The notes under the pieces: generated by a model
What the model saw: only the letters and a program-made list of their open reading frames with translations
What the model was told of the DNA's origin: nothing
The model's database searches: none
NCBI RefSeq assembly: GCF_021462285.1
Contig: NZ_CP082787.1
Span: forward strand, 3,906,001 to 3,970,000
DNA from: Serratia entomophila
GTDB lineage: Bacteria > Pseudomonadota > Gammaproteobacteria > Enterobacterales > Enterobacteriaceae
Reading direction: 5' to 3'
Length of the DNA stretch: 64,000 nucleotides
Shown: one piece after another, positions 52,373 to 62,599 of the stretch
Numbering within the stretch: position 1 is the stretch's first letter
Layout of the letters: every line of letters begins with the position of its first letter
Translations under genes and position numbers: made by a program

Positions 52373-55300
52373 TTACCCCAGGTTATGCCGCGCCACCGGC
52401 AGCAGATAACGCTCTGTTTCGACCAGAATTTGCGCTAAATAATCATTATCCAACTGGCGGAATACGCGCTGAACGTAAGGGTCCTCCCCTTCGCCCGGGA
52501 TGCGCTGATCGCCCTGCCAGGCCTGCAGCAGTTTGGCGCGCGCTTTGATCTGCGTCTCTTCTTCCCAGTCAATCTGCTGAGTTTCCGGCTGGTAACACTG
52601 GCTCAGCCAGGCCCATCCGCTCTTGTTCAACAGCAGCAGCGGTTGGCACAGGCCGCGCCGGTACCCCGCCAGCAGCTCCGCCAGCTGGGTGCGGGCCTCC
52701 GCCGGCGTAAGCGCGGCAAAACGCCAGGCCGAGTTTTTGCGCCCATAGATGCGGCTCTCGCCCGTGCCGCCGGCGCAGCAATACGCCAGATGCTCCAGCC
52801 ACAGCAAGATGCCATCCACCGCCGACAAGGTGGCGGGTCGCCAGCGCAGCAGGCCGTCTTCTTGCACCTGGTGCAGCCAGCCGCTGATGCGCACGCCGTC
52901 GATCTCGATATCCAGCTCCAGGCTATGGCCCTCGCTGCGCTCGGCGCGCACCTGTTCGGCCAGTTCGGTCATCTCTTCCTGCTGTTTCTGCCAGTAGATT
53001 TCGCCAAAGGCGCCAAACGGCAAACCGCCTGCGGCGCGCACCCGCTGGAACAGCCGCGCCGGATCTTCGCCGTCTATCAGGGTGTTCAACAGCTGGCTGT
53101 TGAACTGGTAGCGGCTGAGGTTATCCAGCGTGAAAGGCTCTTCGTCCAGCAGTTCGGTTTCTTCCAGAATAAAGCTGACGCCAAGGCGCAGCTGGAAGAA
53201 GGCGCGGATCGGGTGCCGATAAAATCGCAGCAGGTCGTCCAGCGAAATCTGCGGCGGCTCTTCGGCAAGCAGCGGCTGATTGAAGGCCGGGTGCGCCGCG
53301 CCGCGCCCGTCGGCGGCGGGCAGCCACTCGGCGGCATAGCTTTGCGCCTCGGAGCCGGGCAGGAAGTTTTCGGCGGCGAAGGGCATGCGCGCATGCCACT
53401 TCAGCAAGTGCTCGCCAACCCGCTGGGCACTGCCGTCGGCGTCCAGGTTTTCGTCTCCCGGCAGGCAATAGCTCTGCTCCAGGTATTCCAGCAGCTCGGT
53501 GACCAGCACTGAGGGATAGCGCAGGCCGTTATCCTGGATCGAACGGCCGATAAAGCTGATGTACAACCGCTGCTGCGCCGACAAAATCGCTTCGAGGAAC
53601 AGGTAGCGGTCGTCGTCGCGGCGGCTGCGATCGCCGCGCTTAACCTGCTGGGCCATCAGGTCAAAACCCAACGGCGGCAGGGTGCGCGGGTAAACTCCGT
53701 CGTTCATGCCCAGCAGGCAAACCACTTTGAACGGAATGGAACGCATGGGCATCAGGGTGCAGAAGTTGATTTGCCCGGCCAGAAAGCGCTGGCTGATGCG
53801 CTCCTGATCGAGCCGCGCCGCCAGATCGTCGCGCAGGATGCTCAAAGGCACCGCATCCGGGTAGCGCGCCGCCAGGCCGAAGCCGATGGCCTGCTGCCAC
53901 TGCCGTTCGATCAGCGCCAGCACCACTTCGGTCTCGCCATCCGGTGCGAAAAAAGTATCCAGCAGTTGGCGGCACAGCGGCAGCCACTCTTCCAACGGGC
54001 GCGCTTCGCTCAGCAGCTGCCGCCAGCGGCTGAGGCTGGCCAGCATATCCGCCAACTGCCCGGCCAGCTCAGCGACCAACCCGCTTGATTCGTCGTAGGG
54101 CAATATACCCTGCCAGTCACCGGCATTGCTGTCCATCGCATAGCCGAGCAGCATGCGCGTGATGCCAAAACGCCAGGTGTGCTGGCCGGTTGCCGGCAAT
54201 TCCAGCTCGCGCACGTTGTCGTCGTCCAGGCCCCAGCGCACGCCAGACTCGCCGACCCAGTGCCGCAACAGGCGCAACCCTTCCTCGCGTATGGCGAAAC
54301 GCGCCGCCAGCGCCGGAACCTCCAGCAACGCCAGCACCTGTTCCGAGGTAAACCGGCTTTGCGGCAGGTCGAGCAGCGAAATAAACGCCTGCAGCGCGGG
54401 ATGCGCCTGGCGCGCTTTCCGGTCAGAAATGGCAAACGGCAGGTAACGCTCGGCGGACGCATTGCCGAACACCGCCTGAATGTAGGGCGTGTAGCTGTCG
54501 ATATCCGCCACCATCACGATAATGTCGCGCGGCGTCAGCTCGGGATCTTCCGCCAGCATGGTCAACAGTTGGTCGTGCAGCACCTCGACCTCGCGCTGCG
54601 GGCTGTGACAGGCGTGCAGGCTGAGAGAGCGATCCTGAAGATCCAGCGGGCGCTTGCCGGCGCTGCTCTCCAGCGTTTCCGGCGTCGCGCCGATCACCGC
54701 GTTATCTTCCAGCTCCAGCATGTCGCGCTGGATAACGTGCAACATGTTGTCGGCCGGAATATCGACAAAAGCGTCGACCTCCTGCACGCCTTCCATCTGC
54801 GACAGCAAATAAAGGTGGTCGCGCCCCAGCTTGCCCCAGGAGGCCAACAGCGGGTTGCTGAGCTGTTGCTGCCCCTCGGCGTCGAACAGCTGCGCCGCCT
54901 GGCCCGGCTCGCGGAACAGCCCCTGATCGCGCGCCTGGTGATAGTGGCGGCGTTTGCGGCTCTGCAACCGGGCGAGAAACGCGTAGTCCTGAATATCGCC
55001 CCAGTAATAGCGGCAAGGGTTGGTGAACATCAGGTGAATGTCGATATGGCGGCCCAGCGCCTGCAGCGCTTCCAGATACACCGGCGGCAGCGCCGAAATG
55101 CCGCAGATAAACACCCGCGGCGGCAGACCGGGCGGGCATGATTGCGCGTTGTCCAACGCATGGATAAAGCGGCTGTACAGATTGGCGCGGTGCCATTCCG
55201 GCTGCCCCAGCTCACGCGTGTACTCCACCAGGCGCTCCCACAGCGGAGCCTGCCACTGTTGGGCCTCCGCCAGGCCGTCGATGCGTTCGCCGCGCTGCCA

Positions 55301-55744
55301 GCTCTCCAGCCACTGCGGGCGGTACACCAGATATTGGTCAAACAGGTCGGCCACCCGGCCGGCCAACTGATGAATTTTGCGTTTGTCGCCGTCGTCGGTG
55401 AGGTAGTGCTGCAGCGAGGCAAACGCCGGCTGGGCCAGCAGCTCCGGCAGCAGCCACATCAGCTTCCAGGTCATCGCATCCTTGCTGAAGGCGCTTTCTT
55501 TGGGAATATCCGGCAGCACCCGGGTAAACATTTCCCAGATAAAGGTCGCCGGCAGGGGAAAGGCGATATTGGCGGCGATGCCGAACTGCTCCGCCAGCTG
55601 CATCTGCAGCCATTGCGCCATGCCGGGGCTTTGCACCAGCACCACTTCCTGTTGAAAAGGGTCGGCCAACGGATCTCTGGCTATCAACGCGCTGGTCAGC
55701 GTTTTCAATAAATCCAGCTGATTGGAATGATAAACCGTGAACAT
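52373..55744 (-). CDS. recC: Exodeoxyribonuclease V subunit gamma RecC
   Basis: RecC holds the RecBCD complex together and recognises Chi. It has 1123 residues (E. coli 1122). It has an inactive helicase-like N-terminal part and an inactive nuclease-like C-terminal part, as in the family. VYHSNQLDLLKTL at the N terminus and VQSPGMAQWLQMQLAE are diagnostic. I chose the ATG at 55744 (MFTVYHSN) because AAAGGAG lies 7 nt upstream and the longer extension is not conserved. It follows the minor-prepilin cluster by 32 nt. Confidence 0.97.
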   Translation of the reverse strand: MFTVYHSNQLDLLKTLTSALIARDPLADPFQQEVVLVQSPGMAQWLQMQLAEQFGIAANIAFPLPATFIWEMFTRVLPDIPKESAFSKDAMTWKLMWLLPELLAQPAFASLQHYLTDDGDKRKIHQLAGRVADLFDQYLVYRPQWLESWQRGERIDGLAEAQQWQAPLWERLVEYTRELGQPEWHRANLYSRFIHALDNAQSCPPGLPPRVFICGISALPPVYLEALQALGRHIDIHLMFTNPCRYYWGDIQDYAFLARLQSRKRRHYHQARDQGLFREPGQAAQLFDAEGQQQLSNPLLASWGKLGRDHLYLLSQMEGVQEVDAFVDIPADNMLHVIQRDMLELEDNAVIGATPETLESSAGKRPLDLQDRSLSLHACHSPQREVEVLHDQLLTMLAEDPELTPRDIIVMVADIDSYTPYIQAVFGNASAERYLPFAISDRKARQAHPALQAFISLLDLPQSRFTSEQVLALLEVPALAARFAIREEGLRLLRHWVGESGVRWGLDDDNVRELELPATGQHTWRFGITRMLLGYAMDSNAGDWQGILPYDESSGLVAELAGQLADMLASLSRWRQLLSEARPLEEWLPLCRQLLDTFFAPDGETEVVLALIERQWQQAIGFGLAARYPDAVPLSILRDDLAARLDQERISQRFLAGQINFCTLMPMRSIPFKVVCLLGMNDGVYPRTLPPLGFDLMAQQVKRGDRSRRDDDRYLFLEAILSAQQRLYISFIGRSIQDNGLRYPSVLVTELLEYLEQSYCLPGDENLDADGSAQRVGEHLLKWHARMPFAAENFLPGSEAQSYAAEWLPAADGRGAAHPAFNQPLLAEEPPQISLDDLLRFYRHPIRAFFQLRLGVSFILEETELLDEEPFTLDNLSRYQFNSQLLNTLIDGEDPARLFQRVRAAGGLPFGAFGEIYWQKQQEEMTELAEQVRAERSEGHSLELDIEIDGVRISGWLHQVQEDGLLRWRPATLSAVDGILLWLEHLAYCCAGGTGESRIYGRKNSAWRFAALTPAEARTQLAELLAGYRRGLCQPLLLLNKSGWAWLSQCYQPETQQIDWEEETQIKARAKLLQAWQGDQRIPGEGEDPYVQRVFRQLDNDYLAQILVETERYLLPVARHNLG

Positions 55745-55776
55745 TGGGGCTCCTTTAAAACAAAATACGCGCCGGG

Positions 55777-56130
55777 TTAGCGGCGAGCGCAATACCAACG
55801 GCTCAGTTCCGCCCATTGCCGCTGCGGCGTTTGTACCTTCACCAGCAATCGCCGACAGCCGGGCTCTGCGCCGCTGAACTGCAGCTCACGCCGCCAGCCC
55901 ACAGGCAACTCAACATCGTTCTGCCCGGTCGCGGCAAAGACCTCCAGCTGGCGGTGCGCCAGCGACCAGGCCTGACGATACTGCCACTGGCGCTGGAACG
56001 ACTGCAGCAGCACTTGATGATACTGTAACAATCCCAACAGCGACACCGCGAACAGCAATGCGGCTACCAACACCTCCGGCAAACTGAAGCCATCGCGGCC
56101 CCCGCTTTCACCCTGAAGGTTAACCCGCAC
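55777..56130 (-). CDS. ppdC: Prepilin-like protein PpdC
   Basis: A type IV pilin-like minor prepilin of 117 residues (E. coli PpdC 107). The prepilin-peptidase motif is GFSLPEVLVA, followed by a hydrophobic helix, with Glu at +5. The start is a GTG at 56130 preceded by AAGGAGG at ideal spacing; the in-frame sequence upstream is arginine-rich and not family-like. Its start overlaps the ygdB stop by 11 nt. In E. coli the cluster precedes recC in the same way. Confidence 0.9.
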   Translation of the reverse strand: MRVNLQGESGGRDGFSLPEVLVAALLFAVSLLGLLQYHQVLLQSFQRQWQYRQAWSLAHRQLEVFAATGQNDVELPVGWRRELQFSGAEPGCRRLLVKVQTPQRQWAELSRWYCARR

Positions 56131-56566
56131 AGTCCGCCTCCTTCTTCTCCGGGCAAAAATCCAGCCAGCCGCCCGGCTCGGCAATCAGACCGGCTTCTGC
56201 TCCCGTTCCCTCGGTTTTGCTCAACTGATAGAGCCACAGCGGCTCGCCGCTGCGCAACGCGCCTTCCCCGCGCACCAGCACCATCCCTGCGCGGGCGGAC
56301 TGCCTGACGCAGGCGGATAACTCAACGTTTTGCCGGCACAACCAGCCCCCGGCGCTCAGGCCGCCTTGCGGCCAGCGTTGCGCCATGCCCCAACTGAGCG
56401 CGGAGGCCGCCTGATTATAGGCCTGCAGGTAGCGCTGCTGATCGCTCGCCAACAGCAGTGCGCTGTCCAACTGACGGTGCTGGGCGTTCAACAGCATCAG
56501 CCCCATCACCAACAGCATCATCACCGCCGCCAGAGTGCTGCCGCCCTGCTGCGCGGGCGCGTTCAC
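56120..56566 (-). CDS. ygdB: DUF2509 protein YgdB (minor pseudopilin-associated)
   Basis: A 148-residue protein with an N-terminal hydrophobic helix (about 11-28, STLAAVMMLLVMGLMLL) and an extracytoplasmic remainder with several cysteines. E. coli YgdB has 135 residues. The start is a GTG that overlaps the ppdB stop in GTGA. The N-terminal GGSTLA resembles a pseudopilin-like processing context but lacks the +5 glutamate. It probably works with the flanking minor prepilins. Confidence 0.88.
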   Translation of the reverse strand: MNAPAQQGGSTLAAVMMLLVMGLMLLNAQHRQLDSALLLASDQQRYLQAYNQAASALSWGMAQRWPQGGLSAGGWLCRQNVELSACVRQSARAGMVLVRGEGALRSGEPLWLYQLSKTEGTGAEAGLIAEPGGWLDFCPEKKEADCAG

Positions 56567-57141
56567 GGCAACGCGGCCATGTCGACGGCCCAGCTCAGGC
56601 TGCGCCGGATACCGCCGTCGGCCGTCGAGCGCCCCGCCAGCGTCAACCGGGCCAGGGTTTGGCCGTTGCCGGCTTTGCTGACCGCCACGTTAAACAACTC
56701 AATGTGCACTTCGTCAGGATCCAGCAGCCGTTCCCAGCCCAGGCCGCGGCAATGGCCAACGCCGCGCTGCCCTTCCAGCCCGCCCTGCCTCAGCCGGTAG
56801 CCAAAATAGCCGGCGTCATCGCCGCCGCTCGCCCACTGGCCGCTGCGGGTGATGTCATAGGCGACGATCACGCAGCTGCCTGGCGCCTCGCCGGGGGCAT
56901 GGTCGATCAACAGCGCCCGCCCCTGGCAGCGCCCGGCGCAGAATCCCGCGCGGCGCAGGTCTTTTTCTATGCCAAACGCCAGCTGCCGCAGCGCCAGCTC
57001 CAGCCGATAGTGCTGGCCAAGCGCCACGCTTTGCTGGCGCAACAGCGGGTAAGTTTTGGCCGCAGCCAGCGCAATCAGGCTGCCAAACGATAGCGCCAGC
57101 AGCACCTCCGGCAAGGTGAAGCCGCGTTCTAGAGCTGGCAT
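56563..57141 (-). CDS. ppdB: Prepilin-like protein PpdB
   Basis: A minor prepilin of 192 residues (E. coli 187). GFTLPEVLLALSFGSLIALAA contains the prepilin-peptidase site after Gly8 and the Glu+5 hydrophobic helix. The mature part has paired cysteines (CAGRC). The ATG at 57141 lies inside the end of ppdA (13-nt overlap); longer frames upstream are the antisense-like readings of ppdA and are rejected. Confidence 0.9.
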   Translation of the reverse strand: MPALERGFTLPEVLLALSFGSLIALAAAKTYPLLRQQSVALGQHYRLELALRQLAFGIEKDLRRAGFCAGRCQGRALLIDHAPGEAPGSCVIVAYDITRSGQWASGGDDAGYFGYRLRQGGLEGQRGVGHCRGLGWERLLDPDEVHIELFNVAVSKAGNGQTLARLTLAGRSTADGGIRRSLSWAVDMAALP

Positions 57142-57638
57142 AGGGCAATTCCCCGCACGTTCAGCCGCTCGCTGCACAGCCGCAGCCGCCCCCTTGCGGA
57201 CAACACCAGCCGCAGGCTGCCTGCGCCGTTGCTGAGGACGATATGCCCGCCTTGCGCACCGTTGCGCAGGCCGTAAAAACCAAAATCCTTGCCGGTATGG
57301 GCGCTCAACAGCACGTCGCGGTAGTGCGGAAGATAAAGCTCGCCGGGCGCCGAAACGCAGTCCGGCGGCGGCTCGCCGCTGCCGATGCACCAGGGTTCTC
57401 CGGCTTTGAACCACAGCAGCGCCGGGCGGTTGCGCCAGTTGGCGTCCGCCTGCAGCCGGACCAGAAACGCCAACAGCTGTTGAGCGGTATGCTCAAGCCG
57501 CAGCGCCTGTTGGTAATGGCGCCAGTGGCTGACACCCCAACCGGTAAGCATGCCGGCGATCAGGATCACCGCCAGCAGCTCGATCAGCGTCATGCCGCGC
57601 TGGCGGGCATCGAAGAAAAAATCGGAATTAGCGTTCAT
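57129..57638 (-). CDS. ppdA: Prepilin-like protein PpdA
   Basis: A GspH-like minor prepilin of 169 residues (E. coli 156). After a 15-residue leader, GMTLIELLAVILIAGMLTGWG carries the peptidase site and Glu+5. The C-terminal part has cysteines that probably form a disulfide. The ATG at 57638 lacks a clear Shine-Dalgarno sequence. It is the first gene of the ppdA-ppdB-ygdB-ppdC-recC series and follows the thyA terminator. The 177-nt gap to thyA holds no gene. Confidence 0.88.
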   Translation of the reverse strand: MNANSDFFFDARQRGMTLIELLAVILIAGMLTGWGVSHWRHYQQALRLEHTAQQLLAFLVRLQADANWRNRPALLWFKAGEPWCIGSGEPPPDCVSAPGELYLPHYRDVLLSAHTGKDFGFYGLRNGAQGGHIVLSNGAGSLRLVLSARGRLRLCSERLNVRGIALCQL

Positions 57639-57767
57639 GGCGGCCAGTGTAATGGCCACAAGGCAGGGATAAAGCGCTGACCGCCAGGGTTGAAGCGCGC
57701 TGCGCAATGTTTCCTCCGCCGATGCAGATGAAAGCAATAAAATGCGGCGCGGTGCGCAATTTCAGGC

Positions 57768-57795
57768 AAAAAAAAGGGCGCAACCAGTGCGCCCC
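57768..57795 (-). terminator. Terminator after thyA
   Basis: On the leftward transcript GGGCGCA pairs with UGCGCCC (5-nt loop) and is followed by U8. It ends the lgt-thyA unit. Confidence 0.85.
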
Positions 57796-57815
57796 TGGGT
57801 GTTATGCCCGGCGTG

Positions 57816-58610
57816 TCAGATCGCCACCGGCGCCTTGATTGGCGGGTGCGGATCGTAACCTTCAATCTCGAAGTCTTCGAAACGGTAATCGAACAACGAG
57901 GCCGGTTTGCGCTTGATCACCAGCTTCGGCAGCGGGCGCGGCTCACGGGTCAGCTGCAGCTGCGTCTGCTCCATATGGTTGCTGTACAGGTGCGTGTCGC
58001 CGCCGGTCCAGACGAAATCGCCCACTTCCAAATCGCACTGCTGCGCCATCATATGCACCAGCAGCGCATAGCTGGCGATATTGAACGGCAGGCCGAGGAA
58101 CACGTCGCACGAACGCTGATACAGCTGGCAGGACAGCTTGCCGTCCGCCACGTAAAACTGGAAGAACGCATGGCACGGCGCCAGCGCCATTTGGTCCAGC
58201 TCGCCGACGTTCCAGGCGGAAACGATGATGCGGCGCGAGTCCGGATCCTGTTTCAACTGTTTGAGCACGTTGCTCAACTGGTCGATCTGGCGGCCGTCCG
58301 CAGCCCCCCAGGCGCGCCACTGCTTACCGTAAACCGGGCCGAGATCGCCGTTTTCGTCGGCCCACTCGTCCCAGATGGTGACGTTGTTTTCGCGCAGGTA
58401 GGCAACGTTGGTGTCGCCGTTCAGGAACCACAACAGCTCATGGATAATGGAGCGCAGGTGACATTTTTTGGTGGTCACCAACGGGAAGCCTTCCTGCAGA
58501 TTGAAACGCATCTGGTGGCCAAAGATCGACAGCGTGCCGGTGCCGGTGCGGTCGGCTTTAGGGGTGCCCTCTGCGAGCACCTTGTTCATTAAATCCAGAT
58601 ACTGTTTCAT
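57816..58610 (-). CDS. thyA: Thymidylate synthase ThyA
   Basis: ThyA methylates dUMP to dTMP with methylene-tetrahydrofolate. It has 264 residues, the same as E. coli. The catalytic Cys146 is in [10 protein letters not shown], followed by [17 protein letters not shown] for dUMP binding. Arg21 lies in the phosphate site (ADRTGTGT). It lies 7 nt after lgt, the conserved overlapping or close pair in enterobacteria. Confidence 0.98.
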   Translation of the reverse strand: MKQYLDLMNKVLAEGTPKADRTGTGTLSIFGHQMRFNLQEGFPLVTTKKCHLRSIIHELLWFLNGDTNVAYLRENNVTIWDEWADENGDLGPVYGKQWRAWGAADGRQIDQLSNVLKQLKQDPDSRRIIVSAWNVGELDQMALAPCHAFFQFYVADGKLSCQLYQRSCDVFLGLPFNIASYALLVHMMAQQCDLEVGDFVWTGGDTHLYSNHMEQTQLQLTREPRPLPKLVIKRKPASLFDYRFEDFEIEGYDPHPPIKAPVAI

Positions 58611-58617
58611 TTGTTCC

Positions 58618-59490
58618 TCACGACAGTTGTTGCTGCGGGCGACGACGGTACGCCCAAATCATCATAATGATACCGGCCACGACCATAGGGACGGACAGGA
58701 TCTGCCCCATGCTGATCACGCCGTCGAACAGGCCGAGCTGAGCATCCGGCTGGCGGAAGGCCTCAACGATAATGCGAAAGGCGCCATAGCCGATCAGGAA
58801 CAGGCCGGATACGGCCCCCATCGGGCGCGGCTTGCGGATAAACAAGTTCAGAATGATAAACAGCACCACGCCTTCCAGCAGCAGTTCATACAGCTGCGAC
58901 GGGTGGCGCGGCAGCACGCCATATTCATTCAGCAGCGGCAGCAGTTTGGGATCGGCGGCGGCGATGGCCACGTCTTCGCTGCGCGAGCTAGGGAACAGCA
59001 TCGCCCAAGGGGTGTCGGTGGTTACGCGGCCCCAGAGTTCGCCGTTGATAAAGTTGCCGAGGCGGCCGGCGCCCAGGCCGAACGGGATCAGCGGAGCAAT
59101 AAAATCAGAGACCTGGAAGAAGGTGCGCTTGGTGCGGCGAGCAAACCACAGCATCACCAGGATCACGCCCATCAGCCCGCCGTGGAACGACATGCCGCCG
59201 TCCCAGACTTTGAACAGATACAGCGGGTTATCCAGAAACAGCGGCAGATTGTAGAACAGCACGTAACCGACGCGGCCGCCGACGAACACGCCCAGGAAAC
59301 CGGCATACAGCAGATTTTCCACTTCGTCTTTGGTCCAGCCGCTGCCCGGCTTGTTGGCGCGGCGCACCGCCAGCCACATGGCAAAAACGAAGCCGACCAG
59401 GTACATCAGGCCGTACCAGTGCAGGGATACCGGGCCAATAGAGAAAATGACCGGATCAAATTTAGGAAACGCCAGATAGCTATTGCTCAT
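58618..59490 (-). CDS. lgt: Phosphatidylglycerol:prolipoprotein diacylglyceryl transferase Lgt
   Basis: Lgt transfers diacylglycerol to the lipobox cysteine, the first step of lipoprotein maturation. It has 290 residues (E. coli 291) and seven membrane helices. His103 is in SFHGGLMG. The signature [15 protein letters not shown] starts near residue 141 and includes Arg143. Upstream, the 165-nt gap to ptsP shows no gene. Confidence 0.98.
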   Translation of the reverse strand: MSNSYLAFPKFDPVIFSIGPVSLHWYGLMYLVGFVFAMWLAVRRANKPGSGWTKDEVENLLYAGFLGVFVGGRVGYVLFYNLPLFLDNPLYLFKVWDGGMSFHGGLMGVILVMLWFARRTKRTFFQVSDFIAPLIPFGLGAGRLGNFINGELWGRVTTDTPWAMLFPSSRSEDVAIAAADPKLLPLLNEYGVLPRHPSQLYELLLEGVVLFIILNLFIRKPRPMGAVSGLFLIGYGAFRIIVEAFRQPDAQLGLFDGVISMGQILSVPMVVAGIIMMIWAYRRRPQQQLS

Positions 59491-59655
59491 CTATCACCAC
59501 AACATGTCTGTTATTCTTCCCCATCCGGGGGCGGCTGGTGCCAAGCGGCGGCGACGTTACGCCGCGCTGAGGTTGCGCATCATAACATAGGCTTAATGGC
59601 GTCCGGGGTGGCCGGCAGGGAAAAGTTCTGTAAAAAAATCAGTCCGCCGCCGCGA

Positions 59656-61902
59656 TTATCTGCCGCCGCGGATCAGCCCGCCCATGCCGCGCCGTTCCAT
59701 AAAGGCCGCCACCAGATGGCGCACCTCGGTGGTCATCTGGGCGCTCAACACCCGCTGCGCCAGCCCCTCGGCGTCGGCCAGCTCAATGTGCCGCAGCAGG
59801 TATTTGATGCGTGCCACGCTGCGGCCGTTCATGCTCAAATTACGGTAACCCATGCCCACCAGCAGCAGCGCCCCCATGGGATCGCCCGCCAGCTCGCCGC
59901 ACAGGCTGACCTGCAGCCCGGCCGCCTTGCCCTGATCGACGATCAGTTTCAGCACCTGCAGCATCGCGGGGTGCAGGCTGTCGTACAGCGACGCCACCCG
60001 GGTATTGTTGCGGTCCACCGCCAGCAGGTATTGGGTCAGGTCGTTGGTGCCGACCGAAATAAAATCAACCCGCGCCGCCAGATAGGGGATCAGGAAGATC
60101 ATCGAAGGCACTTCCAGCATCACGCCGATCTTCGGTTTCGGGATCTCATAGCCCAAAACCTCTTCCACCTCACGCCCGGCGCGATCGATCAGGCGCTTGG
60201 CTTCATCGATCTCTTCAAGGCTGGTGATCATCGGCAGCAAAATGCCCAGGTTGCCGGTGCCGGCGTTGGCGCGCAGCATGGCGCGCACCTGGATCAGGAA
60301 GATTTCCGGTTGGTCCAGCGTGATGCGAATGCCGCGCCAGCCCAGGCAAGGGTTCTCCTCGCTGATAGGCATGTAGGGCAGCTGTTTGTCGGCGCCGATG
60401 TCCAGCGTACGCAAGGTGACCGGCTTGGTCGGGTAGAGCTGAAGCATGCCCTGATATTGCCCAACCTGCTCCTCTTCCGAGGGAAAACCGCTCTGCAGCA
60501 TAAAGGGGATTTCGGTGCGGTACAGGCCGACGCCGTCAACCCGGCCGCCCAGCAGCTGCTCGTGTTCCGGGCTGAGGCCGGCGTTCAGCATCACCTGGAT
60601 GCGCTCGCCGCTTTTCAACTGCGCCGGCTGCTCAACGTCGTCTTCCGCCAGCTTGCTCAACTCCAGCTCTTCGCTGATGAGCCGCTGGTACTCCTGCACC
60701 AGCACCGGCTCCGGGTCGACCAACAGTTCGCCGCGGTAACCGTCGACAATCAGCAACCGCTGGCTGAGCAGCGAAGGCTGAATATCGGCCCCCATCACCG
60801 TCGGCACGCCCATCGCCCGCACCAAAATAGCCGCGTGAGAGTTGGCCGCGCCGTCGCGCACCACCACGCCCACCAGGCGATCCTGCGGCACTTCGGCCAG
60901 CAGGGTGGCAGTCAGTTCATCCGCCACCAGCACGAATCGCGCCGGCCATTGGGTAGCGCCCTGGGTGGTGTCGTCGAGGTGGAATAATAAACGTTGGCCG
61001 AGCGCGCGCAGATCGCTGGCGCGCTCGCGCATGTAGGTATCCTGCAGGCTGGCAAACTGCTCGGCAAAGGCCTCTATCACCTGCTTTACCGCCCACTCGG
61101 CGACGGAACCGTTGTCAATTTCGGCAAACAGCTCGCGCTTGAGGCGGGCATCGTTCAGCAGGTGGGAGTACAGATCGAAGATCGCCGCGCTCTCTTTTTG
61201 CGAGCTGGCGGCAAAGCGCTTGCTGAAACGGCGGAACTCTGCGCCGGCTTCTTCCAGCGCCTGGGTCAGGCGTTCGCGCTCGCTGACGGTGTCCAGCGTC
61301 GAGGCGCGGTACACCTGATCGAGCGACGGCTGGCTGCTGTCTTGCCAGCCTTCCGCCACCGCCACGCCGGGCGACGCCGCCAGCGCACGGATGCGCGTCT
61401 GGCGATATTGGCCGAAAATGGCGTTAAGCTGCGACTGCGAGAGGATCCCGGCCATCTGCGTGGCCAGGGTCACCATGAAGGATTCTTCGCTTTCGTCGAA
61501 CTGACGCAGTTCGCGCTGCTGCACCACCAGCACGCCCAGCAGTTGGCGACGATGAATGATCGGCACGCCGAGGAAAGATCGGAAACGATCTTCCTTGACC
61601 TGAGGAACGTATTTAAAGCTGGGGTGGCTCTGCGCGTCCGCCAGGTTAATCGGCTCCGCCCGCCGCCCCACCAGGCCCACGACGCCTTCATCGAAGGCCA
61701 GCGCAATGGTGCGCCCACGCGGTTTTTTCAACCCGCGTGTCGCCATCAGGTAATAACAACGGCGGTCATTGTCTGCCAGATAAATGGAACAGACCTCCGT
61801 ATCCATCGCCAGACAAGTTTCATTGACCAAAAGATCCAGCGCATCCGTCAGGCTGGCCGCCGCGGCCACCTTCTCAACAATTTCTCGCAAGCGCGTGAGC
61901 AT
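59656..61902 (-). CDS. ptsP: Nitrogen PTS enzyme I (PtsP, EI-Ntr)
   Basis: PtsP takes phosphate from PEP and passes it to NPr and then PtsN, controlling potassium and nitrogen responses. It has 748 residues, the same as E. coli. A GAF domain (about 1-165) senses small ligands. The phosphohistidine domain has GAANSHAAILVRAMG with His356. The C-terminal PEP-binding barrel includes EIPFMLQSGFPSEEEQ, CLGWRGIRI and the SVGTNDLTQYLLAVDR motif. It follows rppH by 12 nt, the conserved pair. Confidence 0.98.
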   Translation of the reverse strand: MLTRLREIVEKVAAAASLTDALDLLVNETCLAMDTEVCSIYLADNDRRCYYLMATRGLKKPRGRTIALAFDEGVVGLVGRRAEPINLADAQSHPSFKYVPQVKEDRFRSFLGVPIIHRRQLLGVLVVQQRELRQFDESEESFMVTLATQMAGILSQSQLNAIFGQYRQTRIRALAASPGVAVAEGWQDSSQPSLDQVYRASTLDTVSERERLTQALEEAGAEFRRFSKRFAASSQKESAAIFDLYSHLLNDARLKRELFAEIDNGSVAEWAVKQVIEAFAEQFASLQDTYMRERASDLRALGQRLLFHLDDTTQGATQWPARFVLVADELTATLLAEVPQDRLVGVVVRDGAANSHAAILVRAMGVPTVMGADIQPSLLSQRLLIVDGYRGELLVDPEPVLVQEYQRLISEELELSKLAEDDVEQPAQLKSGERIQVMLNAGLSPEHEQLLGGRVDGVGLYRTEIPFMLQSGFPSEEEQVGQYQGMLQLYPTKPVTLRTLDIGADKQLPYMPISEENPCLGWRGIRITLDQPEIFLIQVRAMLRANAGTGNLGILLPMITSLEEIDEAKRLIDRAGREVEEVLGYEIPKPKIGVMLEVPSMIFLIPYLAARVDFISVGTNDLTQYLLAVDRNNTRVASLYDSLHPAMLQVLKLIVDQGKAAGLQVSLCGELAGDPMGALLLVGMGYRNLSMNGRSVARIKYLLRHIELADAEGLAQRVLSAQMTTEVRHLVAAFMERRGMGGLIRGGR

Positions 61903-61914
61903 AGTCTGCTTAAC

Positions 61915-62442
61915 TTAACCTCTCTTCCTGCGGTAAGCGGGGGCTTGCCGCTGCGCTGCCTGCTCCTGCATTGGCATCACGGTCACGGCGAATTCTTTCA
62001 TCACCCGGCGGTAGACATCACGTTTGAACGACACCACCTGGCGCACCGGATACCAAAAACTCACCCAGCGCCAGCCGTCAAACTCCGGCGTGCTGCTGCG
62101 TTGCATATTGATATCGGCGTCGTTGCACATTAACTGCAACAAAAACCATTTCTGCTTCTGGCCGATACATACCGGCTTTGTGTCCCAACGCACCAAACGT
62201 TTTGGCAATTTATAGCGCAACCAGTTGCGGGTTGAGGCCAGGATACGCACATCCTTTTTGCTCAGCCCCACTTCTTCGAACAGTTCACGGTACATCGCCT
62301 GTTCCGGGGTTTCGCCAGGGTTAATCCCACCTTGGGGAAACTGCCAGGAGTGCTGACCGTAACGGCGGGCCCACAGGACCTGCCCCTGACGATTGCAGAT
62401 TACGATACCAACATTCGGGCGGTAGCCATCATCATCGATCAC
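61915..62442 (-). CDS. rppH: RNA pyrophosphohydrolase RppH (NudH)
   Basis: RppH removes pyrophosphate from the 5' end of mRNAs, triggering RNase E decay. It has 175 residues (E. coli 176). The Nudix box is complete at 38-60 ([12 protein letters not shown], then REL at 52-54, Glu56-Glu57, VGL). The [17 protein letters not shown] block binds RNA. Its promoter must lie in the adjacent DnaA-box-rich intergenic region. Confidence 0.98.
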   Translation of the reverse strand: MIDDDGYRPNVGIVICNRQGQVLWARRYGQHSWQFPQGGINPGETPEQAMYRELFEEVGLSKKDVRILASTRNWLRYKLPKRLVRWDTKPVCIGQKQKWFLLQLMCNDADINMQRSSTPEFDGWRWVSFWYPVRQVVSFKRDVYRRVMKEFAVTVMPMQEQAAQRQAPAYRRKRG

Positions 62443-62599
62443 CGGACTACCTCGATAAGCTTAAATTCGCATAGATGTCCTGATTGTTTCACACAAGCTA
62501 CAGGCGGTAAACCACTGCTTTGCAGCACTGGGGAACGGATAACATTGGGATAACTCACAGATATTGGCAAAGTTATAAACATGCACCCGGTTTTTTGGT

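Noticed and set aside
58468..60987. A long plus-strand open frame across lgt and ptsP
   Set aside because: Antisense to clearly functional genes, with composition typical of a GC-driven shadow.
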